A DNA stretch of 64,000 nucleotides from Alphaproteobacteria bacterium (GCA_027485915.1 JAIXQA010000068.1:1-64000); one strand, 5' to 3'; positions 51,768 through 62,018 are shown, counted from the first letter of the stretch. Program-made: numbers and translations. Notes: generated by a model not told the origin, from the letters alone.

Positions 51768-53390
51768 ATGAGCGGTGAAAGCCTTGATGACACCTGGTGG
51801 AAGACCCGCTCTGTCTATCAAATTTATCCGCGATCGTTCCGCGACGCGAATGGCGACGGCATCGGCGATTTGGCCGGGATCACCGAAGGCCTTTGTGCAA
51901 TCAAAGCCTTAGGCGCCGGCATTGTCTGGATGTCGCCAATCTTCCGCTCACCCATGGTCGATAATGGCTATGACATGTCGGGCTATCGCGAGATTGACCC
52001 CCTGTTTGGAACTATGGCGGACTTTGAGGCTTTACTCGCCGAGGCAAAGCGCTTGGATCTTAAAATTGTGTTGGATATTGCGCTAAACCACACCTCGATT
52101 GATCATCCATGGTTTCAAGCCGCCTTGGCCGACCCAACAGGACCTTACCGCGATTTTTATATTTGGCGGGACAAGCCCAATAATTGGCAATCCATTTTTG
52201 GTGGTCCCGCCTGGTCTAAGCCTGAAGGTGATGAGGCCTATTATCTCCATCTGTTCGATAAGACGCAGGCAGATCTGAACTGGGAGAACCCGGCCGTGCG
52301 CGATGAGATATATGGTGCCATGCGGTTTTGGCTCGATAAGGGCGTCAGTGGTTTCCGCCTTGACGTTGTGACCGTTATCTCAAAACCGCCCGGCCTAGCT
52401 GATGCGCCAGATCCTAGACCGATGCCGCTTTATCATATGTTGGCGGGTGGTCCCCGTTTACATGAATGGCTACGCGATATGCGACGAGAGGTATTTGATC
52501 TCTACGATTGCGTCGCGATTGGGGAGGGTCCGGGCCTTAATCCGGCGCGGGCCGCGGCGATCGTGAACCCGGCTGACCCGATGTTGCACATGATTTATCA
52601 CTTTGATTTTGTGGACCATACAGGTTCACAGCAGGGCAAGGATTGGGATCGTATCTGGTTCAAGAGTGTATTTGATCGCTGGGATAAAGGTATCGGAACA
52701 AATGGCTGGAATTCTTGCGTCATTGGTAATCATGACCTTCGCCGCTTAATCGCCCGCTTTGGCGACCCAGACGCCGACCCTGATCTGGTCGCAAAGGCTT
52801 TAGCGGCTACTTATGTGCTACAGCGCGCCACACCCTTCATTTATCAAGGCGACGAATTGGGTTTGGGTGACACCACCATCATCAGCATCGACGAATTGGA
52901 TGATGTGTGGGCAAAGACAACCTATCGACTAGCCCGTTCTAAAGGCCATAGCGAGGCAGAAGCCTTAGCCAAAGCGGTCGCCATGACGCGCGATCATGCC
53001 CGCACACCTTATCCTTGGACACCCGAAGGCGGATTTGGATCGGGCACACCGTGGCTTAAACCCACCCCTAATCGTGGTGGCGTAGACTTGGCGAGCCAGC
53101 AGGCAGACGAGGGATCTGTCTGGGCCTTTTATCGGGCACTTTTAGAGCTTCGGAAAAAGAATCCTGAGATTTGGGTTTTTGGACCTTATGAAGATCTACT
53201 GCCCGAGCACGAGTCCTTGTTTGTCTATCGACGTGGCGCGCGTGGCCTAGTTTGCGTCAATCTAGGCAATCACGCATGTCCATTGCCACACACGGTAGCC
53301 AAAATAATCGCGGAGCGGGTGTGTCTATACAGTTCTGGCGAGGTGAGCTCTGGCCCAATGGGCCCTTGGTCAACGCTTATCTGCGCTTAA
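51768..53390 (+). CDS. GH13 alpha-glucosidase
   Basis: Cytoplasmic alpha-amylase-family glycosidase. VYQIYPRSFRDANGDGIGDL and DIALNHTSIDHPWF are conserved regions; the nucleophile is Asp199 (GFRLDV), the acid/base Glu253 (AIGEGPG) and the third carboxylate Asp323 (IGNHD). The C-terminal beta domain is short. Oligo-1,6-glucosidase or alpha-1,4-glucosidase specificity cannot be decided. AAGGA lies 7 bases before the ATG. No sugar transporter is nearby. Its end overlaps the convergent hydrolase by 4 bases. Confidence 0.92.
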   Translation: MSGESLDDTWWKTRSVYQIYPRSFRDANGDGIGDLAGITEGLCAIKALGAGIVWMSPIFRSPMVDNGYDMSGYREIDPLFGTMADFEALLAEAKRLDLKIVLDIALNHTSIDHPWFQAALADPTGPYRDFYIWRDKPNNWQSIFGGPAWSKPEGDEAYYLHLFDKTQADLNWENPAVRDEIYGAMRFWLDKGVSGFRLDVVTVISKPPGLADAPDPRPMPLYHMLAGGPRLHEWLRDMRREVFDLYDCVAIGEGPGLNPARAAAIVNPADPMLHMIYHFDFVDHTGSQQGKDWDRIWFKSVFDRWDKGIGTNGWNSCVIGNHDLRRLIARFGDPDADPDLVAKALAATYVLQRATPFIYQGDELGLGDTTIISIDELDDVWAKTTYRLARSKGHSEAEALAKAVAMTRDHARTPYPWTPEGGFGSGTPWLKPTPNRGGVDLASQQADEGSVWAFYRALLELRKKNPEIWVFGPYEDLLPEHESLFVYRRGARGLVCVNLGNHACPLPHTVAKIIAERVCLYSSGEVSSGPMGPWSTLICA

Positions 53391-54259
53391 GGCTTCACAC
53401 CATTGGCGGCAAGCCAGGCCAAAAGTTCGGTCCAGCCCTGTTTGGCCGCGGCTTCTTGGTATTGCGGTCGATAATCTGCATGAAAGCCATGTTGGGTCCC
53501 GGGATAGACGATAAAGCGGCTCTGTCGGTTACCGGCTTTCTTTAGCGCGGTCTTCATAGCTTCAACACTAGTAAGCGGGATGCCACCGTCATTTTCCGCG
53601 TAAAGACCCAGTACCGGGCTCTTGAGTTCCCCCGCGACGTCCATTGGCCATTTTCGCTGGTCGGTAGAGCCATCGCGCGGCGTTAAGCGGCCATACCAAG
53701 CCACACCAGCCTTGATTCGAGGAGTTAGCGCGCTGGCCATCCATACAACCGCGCCACCCCAACAAAATCCAGTGATGCCGATGGCGTCCTTTTTGACGAA
53801 TTTCTGCTTGTCCAACCAAGCGATGGTGGCCGTGATATCACCCATGACTTGGGCATTAGTTGCCGCATTTACAATCGGCATGATTTTGGCAAAATCTGTT
53901 AGGGGCGCGGGGTCTCCTGCACGGGCGAAAAAAGACGGCGCAATCGCCACATAGCCCAAGCGGGCAAATCGACGGCACACATCGCGGATATACTCATGTA
54001 GGCCGAAAATCTCGCTGACCACAATCACCACAGGCTTACGGCCCCTTGCCACTGGGCGGGCAACAAAGGCGGGCAGGTCAAAGCCTTGCGACGGAAAAGT
54101 TACCATCTCTGTCTTTAGGCCATCAGACGGTGTCGTAATGGCGGCAGCATGGACAGGCCGAATGGCAGCTGCAAAGCCTGCAAAGCCCAAGGCTCCCGTT
54201 AGGCCGCGGCGGGATAGGGTTACGGTGGCATCTGGGCCTTCGGGGCGGGTCAAATTCAT
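53387..54259 (-). CDS. Dienelactone hydrolase-family protein, Tat-type signal
   Basis: Alpha/beta hydrolase of the DLH family. The triad is Cys166 (GFCWGGA), Asp224 (AENDGG) and His257 (GTQHGFH), with a supporting Glu83 in SEIFGLHEY. An N-terminal SRRGLTGALGFAGFA looks like a twin-arginine signal, so the enzyme may be periplasmic, unlike classical dienelactone hydrolases. The length is 290 residues. AAGGAG precedes the ATG. The natural ester substrate is unknown. Confidence 0.88.
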   Translation of the reverse strand: MNLTRPEGPDATVTLSRRGLTGALGFAGFAAAIRPVHAAAITTPSDGLKTEMVTFPSQGFDLPAFVARPVARGRKPVVIVVSEIFGLHEYIRDVCRRFARLGYVAIAPSFFARAGDPAPLTDFAKIMPIVNAATNAQVMGDITATIAWLDKQKFVKKDAIGITGFCWGGAVVWMASALTPRIKAGVAWYGRLTPRDGSTDQRKWPMDVAGELKSPVLGLYAENDGGIPLTSVEAMKTALKKAGNRQSRFIVYPGTQHGFHADYRPQYQEAAAKQGWTELLAWLAANGVKP

Positions 54260-54445
54260 GGCGCAATACTCCTTCCCTTTTGGGTTTCATCTTTGACCAA
54301 ATGCGTCAAGTGCATTGCACGCTCTTTCATAATCCATCAGGCTTTACCACTTAGAGCAGACGATAACAGCGCTGCGGCTGCCGCTAGGTTGACCAAATCA
54401 ACAAAAGCGTGTCGGAAAGAGCGAGTGAACGAGGAGCCTAAAAGC

Positions 54446-55036
54446 ATGTTTCGCATGGACGAAGAAGACGAAAGCAAAGCGGGAAATCCAGCCCCAGCCA
54501 TTGTAGAAAAGGCGCTCTTCGACAGCCGCACCATTCTACTCACTGGTGGCGTTGACGACAAACTGGCCCAACGGGTTTGTGAGCGCATGCTGGCGTTGTC
54601 TGGTGAGTCCGACAAGCCTATCCTTTTGATCATCTCTTCACCAGGCGGTCATGTGGAAAGCGGCGATATGATTCATGATATGATCAAGTTCGTTTCCGCG
54701 CCTGTGAATGTTCTGGGCTCTGGCTGGGTCGCCTCTGCCGGCGCGCTGATTTATGCAGCTGCGGAGCGTGAGCGTCGGTTTTGTTTACCCAACACCCGGT
54801 TCTTGCTGCATGAGCCACGCGGCGGCGTCGGTGGCATGGTGTCGGATATTGAAATCCAAGCCCGTGAAATTATCCGCATGCGCGAACGGCTGAACGCCAT
54901 CTTTGCCGACGCGACCGGCCAGCCGATCGAGAAGATCAAGGCCGATACGGACCGTGACTATTGGATGAGCGCCGAAGAAGCCGTGGCCTATGGCCTTGTT
55001 GGCAAGATTGTTACCAAGCGCACCGATATTGCCTAA
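54446..55036 (+). CDS. Divergent ClpP-type serine protease
   Basis: ClpP-fold peptidase with Ser97 (GWVASAGA), His122 (LLHEPRGG) and Asp171 (DRDYW), so a complete triad. The loop around Ser (canonically AASMGA) and the His motif (canonically MIHQP) both deviate, which marks an alternative ClpP paralogue rather than the main ClpP. The ATG at 54446 is preceded by GAGGAG; the frame is open from 54293 but that leader is unconserved. The product has 196 residues. No ClpX or trigger factor gene is near, and rimM overlaps its last codons. Confidence 0.88.
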   Translation: MFRMDEEDESKAGNPAPAIVEKALFDSRTILLTGGVDDKLAQRVCERMLALSGESDKPILLIISSPGGHVESGDMIHDMIKFVSAPVNVLGSGWVASAGALIYAAAERERRFCLPNTRFLLHEPRGGVGGMVSDIEIQAREIIRMRERLNAIFADATGQPIEKIKADTDRDYWMSAEEAVAYGLVGKIVTKRTDIA

Positions 55037-55622
55037 GTCTTTCGTATTGGTAGGCGCAATCGCCGGTGCCTTTGGGGTGCGCGGAGAGGTTCGCCTGCGC
55101 AGCTTTACGGCTGATCCAGAAGCCATTGTCGACTATGCCCCTTTTTGTAACGAAGAGGGGCAAGTTATTTTGTCGGTCCAGTCTTGGCGGCCGATCAAGG
55201 ATGGCATTGTGGTGACTTCCAAGGAAGTGGCCACGCGTGAACGGGCCATGGCTCTTCGTAATACGAAACTATTCGTACCGCGTGATCGCCTGCCTGAAGC
55301 AGACGAAGACGAATTCTATCATGTTGACTTGATTGGGCTGCGTCTGGAGGCGTTGGATGGAGCGGACTTGGGTCGTGTTCGAGCGGTTATTCCCGGACCC
55401 CAAGATTTGCTCGAGATTGAGGCGACGCCCGGCGCAAAGGGCAGTTGGTTTCTGCCCTTTACCAAGGCTCTCGTCCCGATTGTTGATTTGCCGGGCAAAA
55501 AGCTGGTTGGCGATGTACCGCTTGGCTTGATCCCGATGGTTGGCGAGATACCAGAAGAACCCCCAGCACCTCCTGCCCGTCCAAAATCTCCAAATAAGTC
55601 AGCGAAAGGCCCATCCGCATGA
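55029..55622 (+). CDS. rimM: 16S rRNA processing protein RimM
   Basis: 30S maturation factor that binds ribosomal protein S19. The N-terminal RimM domain begins [20 protein letters not shown] and the PRC-barrel domain contains [19 protein letters not shown] at 55029, overlapping the clpP-like stop, gives the standard family start (MPKSFVLVG); no ATG fits. A Pro/Lys-rich tail ends the 197-residue protein. Usual neighbours rpsP and trmD are absent, and rph follows with a 4-base overlap. Confidence 0.9.
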   Translation: MPKSFVLVGAIAGAFGVRGEVRLRSFTADPEAIVDYAPFCNEEGQVILSVQSWRPIKDGIVVTSKEVATRERAMALRNTKLFVPRDRLPEADEDEFYHVDLIGLRLEALDGADLGRVRAVIPGPQDLLEIEATPGAKGSWFLPFTKALVPIVDLPGKKLVGDVPLGLIPMVGEIPEEPPAPPARPKSPNKSAKGPSA

Positions 55623-56338
55623 TCCGTCCCTCTGGCCGCACGGCTGAACAATTGCGCCCATTGAGCCTCGAGGCCGGCGTATCCCGCTATGCTGAAGGTT
55701 CGTGTCTTGCCAAATTCGGCAACACGCACGTGTTGGTGACAGCTTCTCTGGAAGAAAGCCTGCCCGGTTGGCTGCGTGGGCAAAAGCGGGGTTGGGTGAC
55801 AGCCGAATATGGCATGCTGCCCCGCGCCACCCACACGCGGGGTCGTCGTGAAGCCGCTTCGGGCAAGCAATCTGGCCGCACGCAAGAAATTCAGCGCTTG
55901 ATTGGGCGCGGCCTGCGCTCTGTCGTCGATCTAGTCGCCTTGGGTGAGCGTCAAATCACCATCGATTGCGACGTCATTCAAGCCGATGGCGGGACGCGTA
56001 CGGCAGCGCTGACGGGCGCTTGGGTCGCCTTAAAGCAAGCCTGTCTATATTTAAAGGCAGAAGGCTTGATCACCGAGGAGCCTATCCGCGCACAAGTGGC
56101 TGCCGTTTCTTGCGGTATCTATCAAGGCGTTCCGGTTCTCGATCTTGACTATGCTGAAGATTCAAACGCTGAAGCCGATGCCAATTTTGTCTTGGCTCAG
56201 GGCCTCGGTCTTGTCGAAGTTCAAGCCACGGGTGAGGAGCGGCCGTTTACGGAAGCAGAGCTGCAAGTCCTTCTGTCACTCGCAAAATCTGGCTGTGAGG
56301 ATTTGTTTGAGGCCCAACGCCAAGCATTGGGCCTCTAA
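55619..56338 (+). CDS. rph: Ribonuclease PH
   Basis: Phosphorolytic 3' exonuclease that trims tRNA precursors. [35 protein letters not shown] and [19 protein letters not shown] contain the Arg and Gly residues of the phosphate site; [14 protein letters not shown] is the last motif. The length of 239 residues is standard. It starts in an ATGA overlap with rimM and ends three bases from the convergent symporter gene. Confidence 0.96.
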   Translation: MIRPSGRTAEQLRPLSLEAGVSRYAEGSCLAKFGNTHVLVTASLEESLPGWLRGQKRGWVTAEYGMLPRATHTRGRREAASGKQSGRTQEIQRLIGRGLRSVVDLVALGERQITIDCDVIQADGGTRTAALTGAWVALKQACLYLKAEGLITEEPIRAQVAAVSCGIYQGVPVLDLDYAEDSNAEADANFVLAQGLGLVEVQATGEERPFTEAELQVLLSLAKSGCEDLFEAQRQALGL

Positions 56339-56341
56339 GCT

Positions 56342-57610
56342 CTAGCTTTGGTTCTTGATGCCGGCCTTTTGATCCGCCAAGAGTTCATCATCGGTCAGAT
56401 CGCCTTCCCATTTGGCCACGACAGCGGTTGCGACCGAATTGCCAATCACGTTGGTGGCGGAGCGGCCCATGTCGAGGAAGTGGTCGACCGCGAGGATCAG
56501 CAAAATACCGCCTTCTGGAATTTTGAAGAAGGAAAGTGTAGCCGCAATCACAACAAGCGAGGCGCGCGGCACCCCAGCCATGCCCTTGGATGTCACCATC
56601 AGCAATAGCAACATGGTGGCGATCTGGGGCACGGTTAAGTGAATGCCATAGGCTTGGGCGATGAACAGTGTCGCGAAGGTGCAATACATCATCGAGCCGT
56701 CGAGATTGAACGAATAGCCCAAGGGCAGCACGAAGCTGGCGATGCGGCGCGACACGCCAAACTTCTCTAATTGCTCCATGGTTTTGGGATAAGCTGCTTC
56801 AGACGACGCGGTGGAGAAGGCGAGCAAAGTGGGTTCGCGGATACGAGCGATCAAATTGCCAATTGCTGGGCCGATGACGATGAAACCTGCCAGAAGCAAA
56901 AGGCCCCACAAAATGACCAGCGCCAAATAGAAGCCGCCGATAAAGGACGCATAGGTTCCTAATACAGCTAAGCCCTTGGTTGCGATTACGGCCGCAACAG
57001 CGGCAAAAACCGCAAACGGTGCCAGCGACATCACATAGCCAGTTAGTTTCAACATGGCATGGGAAACCTTATCTGCAAGGTCTGCCAGTGGTTTACCCTC
57101 TTCACCCATCGCCGTAACGGCAACACCAAAGAAGATGGAGAACACAACGATTTGAAGGATTTCATTGTTGGCCATGGCTTCAACGATGGACTTCGGAACC
57201 AAGTGGATAATGAAATCCTTCAAGGTTAGCGCCGTAGGCTTGATGTCGCTGACGGCATCAGCCGCCGGAATGGGCAGATTGAGGCCAACACCTGGATGCA
57301 GCACACTGGCGATCACGGCACCAAGGGTCAGGGAGACCAAAGATGCGCCGAGGAACCAAGCCATGGTCTTAATGCCGACGCGGCCCAATGTAGTGGTGTC
57401 GCCAATATGCGCGATCCCTGCAACCAACGTGGCAAACACCAAGGGCGCGATAATCATTTTGATCAAACGTAGGAAGACATCTGTCACAATTTTAAAGTTA
57501 CCCGCCCAGACGTCTTGGCCTTCCTTAGGCACGAATTCGAAAATGGCGGCACCTACCGCGATCCCCAAAACCATGGCAGCGAGAATAAAAAGTGTGAAAT
57601 GCTTGTTCAT
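56342..57610 (-). CDS. Dicarboxylate/amino acid:cation symporter (DAACS family)
   Basis: Inner-membrane glutamate/aspartate/C4-dicarboxylate symporter. The serine-rich reentrant loop STASSEAAYPKTM, NLDGSMMY and DHFLDMGRSATNVIGN are the conserved HP1, TM7 and TM8 motifs. Residue order is closest to GltP/GltT types. The length is 422 residues with about eight helices. Divergent from a second family member across 312 bases. The substrate cannot be fixed from sequence alone. Confidence 0.92.
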   Translation of the reverse strand: MNKHFTLFILAAMVLGIAVGAAIFEFVPKEGQDVWAGNFKIVTDVFLRLIKMIIAPLVFATLVAGIAHIGDTTTLGRVGIKTMAWFLGASLVSLTLGAVIASVLHPGVGLNLPIPAADAVSDIKPTALTLKDFIIHLVPKSIVEAMANNEILQIVVFSIFFGVAVTAMGEEGKPLADLADKVSHAMLKLTGYVMSLAPFAVFAAVAAVIATKGLAVLGTYASFIGGFYLALVILWGLLLLAGFIVIGPAIGNLIARIREPTLLAFSTASSEAAYPKTMEQLEKFGVSRRIASFVLPLGYSFNLDGSMMYCTFATLFIAQAYGIHLTVPQIATMLLLLMVTSKGMAGVPRASLVVIAATLSFFKIPEGGILLILAVDHFLDMGRSATNVIGNSVATAVVAKWEGDLTDDELLADQKAGIKNQS

Positions 57611-57922
57611 GCGGCAGCCCTATTTCTAATTTGGACGCACAGCAGGAAAATGAGGCTGTAAAGCCTCGTGTTCTTTCCCGCCCCGCTGTGGCCCACCCCC
57701 GTGCGACTTAGAGACTAGACTTATGCCTCATTCAACTTGATGTGAAGCGTTAATAGCCGTCTGACCGGGTGGAGCGGTGAAATTGCGCCTAACATGAGCA
57801 GGTTAAGCGCGTAGAACCCCGCCCTAACTAGAATTGGCTCACGAGGAATTGAACCCATTGAGTCGATGGCTGTGCAACATCGCCACACACCGGCCGTGCG
57901 GCTTTCACCATGTTGGACATCT
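57611..57922. promoter_or_regulatory. Divergent promoter gap between two symporter genes
   Basis: A 312-base stretch with no gene; it must hold both symporter promoters. A hairpin GAGGCT-GTAA-AGCCTC (57652-57667) sits 40 bases before the left gene. No convincing operator repeated on both sides was seen. Confidence 0.4.
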
Positions 57923-59206
57923 ATGAACTCTTTTCTTCAACAGCCTTTGTGGTTGCGCATTCTCGTCAGCATGGTTCTGGGCATTATTTTGGGCTTTGGC
58001 ATCCGGCCCGATGGCTATCTGAATGGACTGATTGACGGCGAGGCTTGGTCGGCGGCGTTGAAGTTGATGGGCGACGCATTCATTCGCCTGATCCGCATGC
58101 TATCGGTTCCGTTGATTTTCGTATCGGTGGCGGCAGCGGTCGTGTCGATTGGTGATTTAAGCCGTCTTGGAAAGTCTGGAGCCCGTATCGCCGCGCTTTA
58201 CATTCCCTCTGGACTTTTGGCTGCGTGTTTAGGTGTTGGTTTGGCGATGTTGCTAGAGCCTGGCGCAGGCATTGAAGCCCCAGCTGGCCTTTCCGCGCCA
58301 CCCGTGAAGCCCCCGCCGACAGGCGCGGATATTTTGGCCATGTTTATTCCAGCCAATCCGGTTAAGGCTTTGGCCGAAGGCGATATGTTGAGCGTGATTG
58401 TCTTCGCTATTTTGTTGGGCATTGGCGTTTTAGGGGCTCGAGATGCAGCAAAGCCAGTGGCTGATGTATTGGATGGTGCCGCCCACGCACTGACGAAGCT
58501 GGTCACTTACATTATGGAATTGGCCCCACTAGGTGCCTTTGCTTTGATGGCATGGGCGGTGGCGCTGATGGGCGCGGATGCTTTGGTGAAACTCGCTGCT
58601 TTAATAGGAACGGTCTATCTCGGCTGTTTCATTTATGGCTTCGTTGTCTATGGCAGCTTTATCAAGTTTGTGTTGGGTTTGCCGATCTTGCCGTTCTTCA
58701 AAGGCATGTCCGAGGCCATGGCAGTTGCTTATTCAACTTCCTCGTCTAATGCGACGTTGCCTGTGACGATGCGCTGCATGATTGAAAAGCTCGGTATTTC
58801 TCGCCGGATGAGTGCCTTTGTGTCGTCCATGGGTGCGACAGTAAATATGGATGGAACGGCGATGTATATTTGCATCGTCACAATTTTTGGCGCGCAACTG
58901 TTTGGGATACCGCTCGACAGCGGCCAATTGGTCGGAATCGTCATTGCGGCATCCTTAGGTGCCATTGGTGCCGCAGGCATCCCTGGAGGGTCCATCGTCT
59001 TCATCCCGCTGGTTTTGGGCATTGCGGGCGTACCGGTTGAGGTGATTGCCATCATCCTGGGCGCTGACCGGATCATGGATATGATGCGCACGGTCGTGAA
59101 CGTGCTGGGCGACAGCGCAGCCGCTGTCGCGGTCGCTAAATGGGAAGGCGAGCTGGATGTTGAGGGCTACAAGACCAATCTCACACAAGATGCACGGCCG
59201 GCCTAA
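57923..59206 (+). CDS. Dicarboxylate/amino acid:cation symporter (second DAACS paralogue)
   Basis: Second symporter of the same family, clearly diverged from its neighbour. It has STSSSNATLPVTM in the HP1 loop, NMDGTAMYICIV in TM7, AAGIPGGSIVFIPLVL in HP2 and DRIMDMMRTVVNVLGD in TM8. The NMDGT and DRxxDMxRT motifs are typical of glutamate/dicarboxylate carriers. The ATG at 57923 begins the first conserved helix; the frame is open from 57866. The product has 427 residues. Substrate unknown. Confidence 0.92.
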   Translation: MNSFLQQPLWLRILVSMVLGIILGFGIRPDGYLNGLIDGEAWSAALKLMGDAFIRLIRMLSVPLIFVSVAAAVVSIGDLSRLGKSGARIAALYIPSGLLAACLGVGLAMLLEPGAGIEAPAGLSAPPVKPPPTGADILAMFIPANPVKALAEGDMLSVIVFAILLGIGVLGARDAAKPVADVLDGAAHALTKLVTYIMELAPLGAFALMAWAVALMGADALVKLAALIGTVYLGCFIYGFVVYGSFIKFVLGLPILPFFKGMSEAMAVAYSTSSSNATLPVTMRCMIEKLGISRRMSAFVSSMGATVNMDGTAMYICIVTIFGAQLFGIPLDSGQLVGIVIAASLGAIGAAGIPGGSIVFIPLVLGIAGVPVEVIAIILGADRIMDMMRTVVNVLGDSAAAVAVAKWEGELDVEGYKTNLTQDARPA

Positions 59207-59223
59207 GGCTTTTGGACCCTAAA

Positions 59224-60774
59224 CTATTTGGTATTATCGATCCGCAGTGTCGGCCAGATAATGGGAGCGATCCCTTCAAGCCCACCGACAACACGAGGAT
59301 TGACGAGCCAAGAAGATGGAAAGAACCAAACTCCTGTGACCGGGCTAGCTGCCAAGAGAATTTTCTCTGCGGCTAATGTCTTGGTCAGACGTGCCATAGG
59401 TTCACTCTCAGCGCGCGCATTCGATAGCGCCTGATTGAAAGCTGGGTCTTTCCATTGGTGAGAAAATGCCGTTCCTCCCTCGCCCCATGAGGCCATAAGG
59501 TCGATTGCGTCGGATTTCATGCCCTTGTCGATGCGGACAATGGCGGCCTCAAATTCAAAGCCATTCAGGCGCGACACAATAGCACTGGAATCAGCCGCGA
59601 ACATTGTGGCTTCAACTCCGATTTGTTTCCACATATCCACGATTTGGATCGCCGCACGTTCCCGGTCATCCTTTGTGACCAGGATCTCGAAGCGCAGAGG
59701 GTTGGCAGGGGTATAGCCCTTCGCACTTAAAATCGCGCGAGCCCCTTCAGGATCATATTTTGGCTGAGCTTGGTCGCGGATAAACCGGCCCGCTGGCTCT
59801 ACCGAGCCGCGCATGACGGCATTGGCAATCACGTTGCGGTCAAATCCCATCGCCAAAGCCCGGCGGATATCAGGGTCTTGCAGTTGCGGCTTCTTGGTGT
59901 TGAAACTGATATAGATCAGCCGCGGGGCGGGGAACCGTTGATATTGGCTGCCAAATTCCTTGGCGAAATCCCCTGCGCGCAGCAAGGGTGGGTCTTGGGC
60001 TAAGTCGAGGTCGCCAGATTGAAACATGCGCAAGCGCGTCGAGGAATCCTCAATCGCTTCAACGCTGATTTGGCTGGGCATGCCCTCAACCCAGCCGCCC
60101 TTTGGATTTTTGTCGAACACCAACCGCGTCTGGGAGCGCTCGATTGGTTTATACGGGCCAGAAACGACAATCTTGTCGAGCTCGGTCCATTTGTCGCCAT
60201 GTGCGGCAATTGCGTGCATTGGAACAGGATAGAATTCTTGCATCCGGCTCCAGAAAGCGGCGTCAGACACATCTAATTCAATGACAAGGGTCGTGGGGCT
60301 GGGGGCGGATACCCCAATGGTTGTCGGGTCTTTGCCGTCTACAACGCAATCCCGATAGCCCTTGATCATATAAAGTTCTGAGGCGTCAGCATAAGCAGTC
60401 TTTTTGTCGGCACCCAAGCGTAAGCTATCTAAAATATCTTTCGAATCAATGGATTTACCGTCTGACCACGTCAAGCCTTGGGCAATTTCGAAGGTCCAGG
60501 TTTTGTTGTTGTTGCTGGGCGTCCATGACTTGGCGAAGCCCGGTGCTGGTCCACCCTTCGGTCCATAGCCAACGACGGGCAAATAGAATTGTCGGAATAA
60601 AAGGGCGGCGGCGGCAAATTCAGCCTTAAGCGGATCTAGGGAATCTGGCCCACCACCTAAACCCACCCGCAGGATGTCTGTGGGGGCAGCGGCTTTGCCA
60701 CAGGCCGATAAGCCCGAAAGCGCGGGAATGATGGCAAAGCTGGAAAGCAGGGTACGGCGATGGATTTGGCTCAT
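59224..60774 (-). CDS. Peptide/nickel-type ABC substrate-binding lipoprotein (orphan)
   Basis: SBP_bac_5 family periplasmic binding protein. The signal ends in LSAC (Cys25). Family landmarks include PDSLDPLKAEFA, FEIAQGLTWSDGKSIDSKDI and IRRALAMGFDRNVIANAVM. The 516-residue length fits oligopeptide-binding proteins. No Dpp/Opp permease or ATPase genes are adjacent, so it either serves a distant transporter or has another binding role. Convergent with the second symporter. Confidence 0.9.
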   Translation of the reverse strand: MSQIHRRTLLSSFAIIPALSGLSACGKAAAPTDILRVGLGGGPDSLDPLKAEFAAAALLFRQFYLPVVGYGPKGGPAPGFAKSWTPSNNNKTWTFEIAQGLTWSDGKSIDSKDILDSLRLGADKKTAYADASELYMIKGYRDCVVDGKDPTTIGVSAPSPTTLVIELDVSDAAFWSRMQEFYPVPMHAIAAHGDKWTELDKIVVSGPYKPIERSQTRLVFDKNPKGGWVEGMPSQISVEAIEDSSTRLRMFQSGDLDLAQDPPLLRAGDFAKEFGSQYQRFPAPRLIYISFNTKKPQLQDPDIRRALAMGFDRNVIANAVMRGSVEPAGRFIRDQAQPKYDPEGARAILSAKGYTPANPLRFEILVTKDDRERAAIQIVDMWKQIGVEATMFAADSSAIVSRLNGFEFEAAIVRIDKGMKSDAIDLMASWGEGGTAFSHQWKDPAFNQALSNARAESEPMARLTKTLAAEKILLAASPVTGVWFFPSSWLVNPRVVGGLEGIAPIIWPTLRIDNTK

Positions 60775-60821
60775 GGCATGACAATGCCGCCCAAACGCAA
60801 GACGTCAAGTGCACAAGCGCG

Positions 60822-62018
60822 TCATTGCGCCTGTTTATGTGTCCGCATCGCATCAGCGAAGCGCTCAAAAAGATAGAAGCTATCTTTTGGGCCGGGACTT
60901 GCTTCAGGGTGATATTGCACAGAGAAGACGGGTTGATCTGCCAGCGCGATTCCGCAATTTGACCCGTCAAACAGCGACACATGGGTTTCAACTACGCCCT
61001 TTGGGAGGCTGTCTCGGTCGATGGCAAAGCCATGATTCATCGAGACGATTTCCACCTTGCCAGTGGATAGGTCTTGTACAGGATGGTTCGCACCATGGTG
61101 GCCTTGCGCCATTTTGAGGGTCTTCGCGCCCAAGGCGAGGCCAAGCATTTGATGGCCCAAACAAATTCCAAATACAGGTACTTTGGCAGCGATTATTTTC
61201 TGAATGTTCTCAACGGCATAAGAACCGGTTGCAGCAGGATCGCCCGGCCCATTCGACAATAGGACGCCATTTGGCTTGCGGGCAAGGACGTCTTCTGCCG
61301 CAGTGTCAGCCGGCATCACATGGATTTTTGCACCGGTGGAGCCGAGACAGCGCAAAATGTTTTCTTTGACACCAAAGTCCAGCACCACAACGTTTAGGCT
61401 TTCGGCGGTATCAGCGATTCCTGTGCCGGCAGGCCAGACCCATTGGGTGCCATCAAAGTCATATGGGGCCTTGCAGGTGACACCTTTTGCGAGGTCTAGA
61501 CCCTCTAGGCCAGACCAAGCGGCGGCTTTGGCGGCCAAAGCTGCGACGTCGATATTGCTGTCTGGTGCGTGAACAATCACGCCGTGCGGCATACCATGCT
61601 CGCGAATGCGGACGGTCAATGCGCGCGTATCAATCCCGGTAAGGCCAACAATGTTTTTGGACTTCAACCAAGCATCCAGGGATGCGGTGGATCGCCAATT
61701 GGAGGGACGGGTAATGTCGGCGCGCATCACGGCACCACGGGCACCGAACGCGGCAGGTGGTGAGGTGTCCTCCTCATCTTCTGCGTTCGTTCCGGTATTT
61801 CCAATGTGCGGGGCAGTAAAGGCAACGATCTGGCCGGCATAGGAGGGGTCAGTCAGGATTTCCTGATAGCCCGACATTGCAGTGTTAAAGCAGACTTCGG
61901 CGACCGCTTCGCCAATTGCGCCACAGCCGTGGCCCCAAAAAACAGTACCATCGGCCAAAACGAGGGCTGCGGTGGGTTGGCGCGCGAAAGCGAGCGCGTG
62001 GTCTTGCGCATAGGTCAA
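60822..62018 (-). CDS. carA: Carbamoyl-phosphate synthase small subunit CarA
   Basis: Glutamine amidotransferase subunit supplying ammonia for carbamoyl phosphate in arginine and pyrimidine synthesis. The N-terminal domain has [20 protein letters not shown]; the class I GATase domain has the nucleophile Cys in [13 protein letters not shown] and the His in [10 protein letters not shown]. The length of 398 residues is typical. The start is TTG with GGGAG 7 bases upstream. carB does not follow directly; a peptide-binding protein gene does. Confidence 0.95.
   Translation of the reverse strand: MTYAQDHALAFARQPTAALVLADGTVFWGHGCGAIGEAVAEVCFNTAMSGYQEILTDPSYAGQIVAFTAPHIGNTGTNAEDEEDTSPPAAFGARGAVMRADITRPSNWRSTASLDAWLKSKNIVGLTGIDTRALTVRIREHGMPHGVIVHAPDSNIDVAALAAKAAAWSGLEGLDLAKGVTCKAPYDFDGTQWVWPAGTGIADTAESLNVVVLDFGVKENILRCLGSTGAKIHVMPADTAAEDVLARKPNGVLLSNGPGDPAATGSYAVENIQKIIAAKVPVFGICLGHQMLGLALGAKTLKMAQGHHGANHPVQDLSTGKVEIVSMNHGFAIDRDSLPKGVVETHVSLFDGSNCGIALADQPVFSVQYHPEASPGPKDSFYLFERFADAMRTHKQAQ

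Noticed and set aside
54293-54445. N-terminal extension of the ClpP-like protein
   Set aside because: The extra 51 residues are unconserved, and a strong GAGGAG site supports the internal ATG.
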